Source: Chloroflexota bacterium (GTDB taxonomy: Bacteria > Chloroflexota > Anaerolineae > Caldilineales > Caldilineaceae). Taken from it: a DNA stretch of 5,726 nt. The stretch is taken from contig QEUY01000288.1 of the NCBI GenBank assembly GCA_003577365.1, positions 1-5,726 on the forward strand, written 5' to 3'. A program made the translations under genes and the position numbers. Shown in pieces: positions 4,902-5,726 of this stretch. The notes beneath the pieces were generated by a model. It saw only the letters and a program-made list of their open reading frames with translations, was not told the DNA's origin and made no database searches. How positions within the stretch are numbered: position 1 is the stretch's first letter; every line of letters begins with the position of its first letter.

Positions 4902-5726
4902 ATGTATCCTTCCGGCGACGGCTGGCGCAAGACTACACAGGCGTTGCTGCCCGCGACCCATCCGCCCGCGCCTGCGGGCCAATATGACCTCTACCCCGGC
5001 TTTCCCGTCGGGGCAGGCAAAATTGAACTCGGCTGGGATGGGCTGGCGGCGCAGCTTTGCCAGCACCGCCAAGTGGTGATCGACGGCTACGGCGGCGTCT
5101 ATTGGGAACACCTGCGCCAGCAGTTGGGCGCGGCGTTGGCGGCGCGCGGCGTCCGCCCGCGCTGGATCGACGTGGCGTGCGCGCTGGGCAGCGGCGAGCA
5201 CATCGAAGCCTTGGTCGAGCCGTTTTTGGGCGGCGACGACCCGCTCTTCGGCACGCGCTATACAGGCCGCCTGTGTGATTTCTTTGACCCCGACCGGCTG
5301 GCGGGCCTAAGGCCTGACCCCGCCGCCGAGCTTTCGATTCTGTATGGCTGCGGCGCGGCCTTGGCGGGCTGGGATGCGCCGCTGGTCTATGTGGACGTGC
5401 CCAAGAATGAAATCCAATTTCGCAGCCGGGCGGGGAGCATCTGCAACCTGGGCCGCAGCGCGCCGCAGCCCGCCAAGCAGATGTATAAACGCTTCTACTT
5501 TGTGGACTGGGTCGCGCTCAACCAGCACAAGGCCGCTCTGCTGCCGCGCATCGACTGGGTTGTGGACGAACAGCGGCCTGACGAAATCGCATGGATGCGC
5601 GGCGATGACCTGCGCGCCGGGCTGGCGCAGATGAGCCGCAACTATTTTCGGGTGCGCCCCTGGTTTGAGCCGGGTGTCTGGGGTGGTCATTGGATTCAGA
5701 AGAAGATCCCGCAACTGCCCCAAGAT
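4902..5726 (+). CDS. Class I mannose-6-phosphate isomerase, long form, N-terminal part (3' end off the window)
   Basis: 275 codons are visible and the frame is still open at the right edge. The sequence matches my memory of the long (about 580-600 aa) class I mannose-6-phosphate isomerases, which place an extra N-terminal domain before the metal-binding cupin; only that domain is seen here. Recognisable stretches are YDLYPGFPVGAGKI (28-41), VVIDGYGGVYWEHL (58-71), FLGGDDPLFGTRYTGRL (108-124), ILYGCGAAL (146-154), VYVDVPKNEIQFRSRAGSI (162-180), MYKRFYFVDW (194-203), and RPWFEPGVWGGHWI (252-265), the start of the type I PMI domain. The metal-ligand region is beyond the window. VVIDGYGGVYW falls where P-loop kinases have GxxGxGK[ST], but the Lys is missing. 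The start is ATG 4902, with GGGGGAG at 4891-4897 only 4 bases away and 1 base after the previous stop, so it is tightly coupled. More operon genes probably follow. Confidence 0.85.
   Translation, partial: MYPSGDGWRKTTQALLPATHPPAPAGQYDLYPGFPVGAGKIELGWDGLAAQLCQHRQVVIDGYGGVYWEHLRQQLGAALAARGVRPRWIDVACALGSGEHIEALVEPFLGGDDPLFGTRYTGRLCDFFDPDRLAGLRPDPAAELSILYGCGAALAGWDAPLVYVDVPKNEIQFRSRAGSICNLGRSAPQPAKQMYKRFYFVDWVALNQHKAALLPRIDWVVDEQRPDEIAWMRGDDLRAGLAQMSRNYFRVRPWFEPGVWGGHWIQKKIPQLPQD

Noticed and set aside
4316..4930. 204-codon minus-strand open frame
   Set aside because: Antisense to the small cupin and both its neighbours, and shows no recognisable motif.
5307..5723. 138-codon minus-strand open frame at the right edge
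   Set aside because: Antisense shadow of the class I mannose-6-phosphate isomerase, whose plus-strand frame is continuous and recognisable.

Overview
The window looks like a chromosomal piece of a GC-rich bacterium. Chloroflexota (Anaerolineae/Caldilineae-type) is my best guess, from gene style: GC-rich coding with Ala/Arg/Pro-rich proteins, a bacterial copy of the archaeal-type cupin glucose-6-phosphate isomerase, and membrane proteins with Ig-like domains. No marker gene is present, so this is inference. I see five complete or near-complete protein genes, with a partial gene at each edge. There are no RNA genes, IS elements or CRISPR arrays.

Left half (1-2736) concerns the cell envelope. 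A minus-strand gene running off the left edge encodes a membrane-anchored lytic transglycosylase: a low-complexity N-terminus containing a 4 x 12-bp repeat, two probable Ig-like domains, one transmembrane helix, a Pro/Ala-rich linker and an SLT catalytic domain. Its promoter (TTGACA, 17 bp, CATACT) sits so close to the ATG that the mRNA is probably leaderless. Diverging from it is a sanA/DUF218 membrane protein gene with a GTG start, overlapped by a possible 13-codon upstream ORF.

Right half (2754-5726) concerns phosphosugar interconversion. A DeoR-family repressor gene (minus strand) converges on sanA, and a weak hairpin with a T-rich tail overlaps its stop codon. The repressor diverges from a plus-strand operon of three consecutive isomerase genes: cupin-type glucose-6-phosphate isomerase, a stand-alone small cupin resembling the C-terminal domain of type II mannose-6-phosphate isomerase, and a long-form class I mannose-6-phosphate isomerase cut by the right edge. 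Together they would interconvert glucose-6-P, fructose-6-P and mannose-6-P.

The 322-bp region between repressor and operon (3552-3873) is locally AT-rich and holds the clearest regulatory signals. A perfect 10-bp inverted repeat (26 bp overall, 3647-3672) contains the -35 box of the repressor's own promoter. The isomerase operon has a promoter with perfect -35 and extended -10 elements but only a 15-bp spacer. A roughly 120-nt leader contains two mutually exclusive hairpins. The simplest reading is an autoregulated DeoR switch, sensing a sugar phosphate, that controls the operon. The most unusual features are the run of three different isomerases and the N-terminal half of the class I enzyme, which may carry a degenerate P-loop kinase-like domain.
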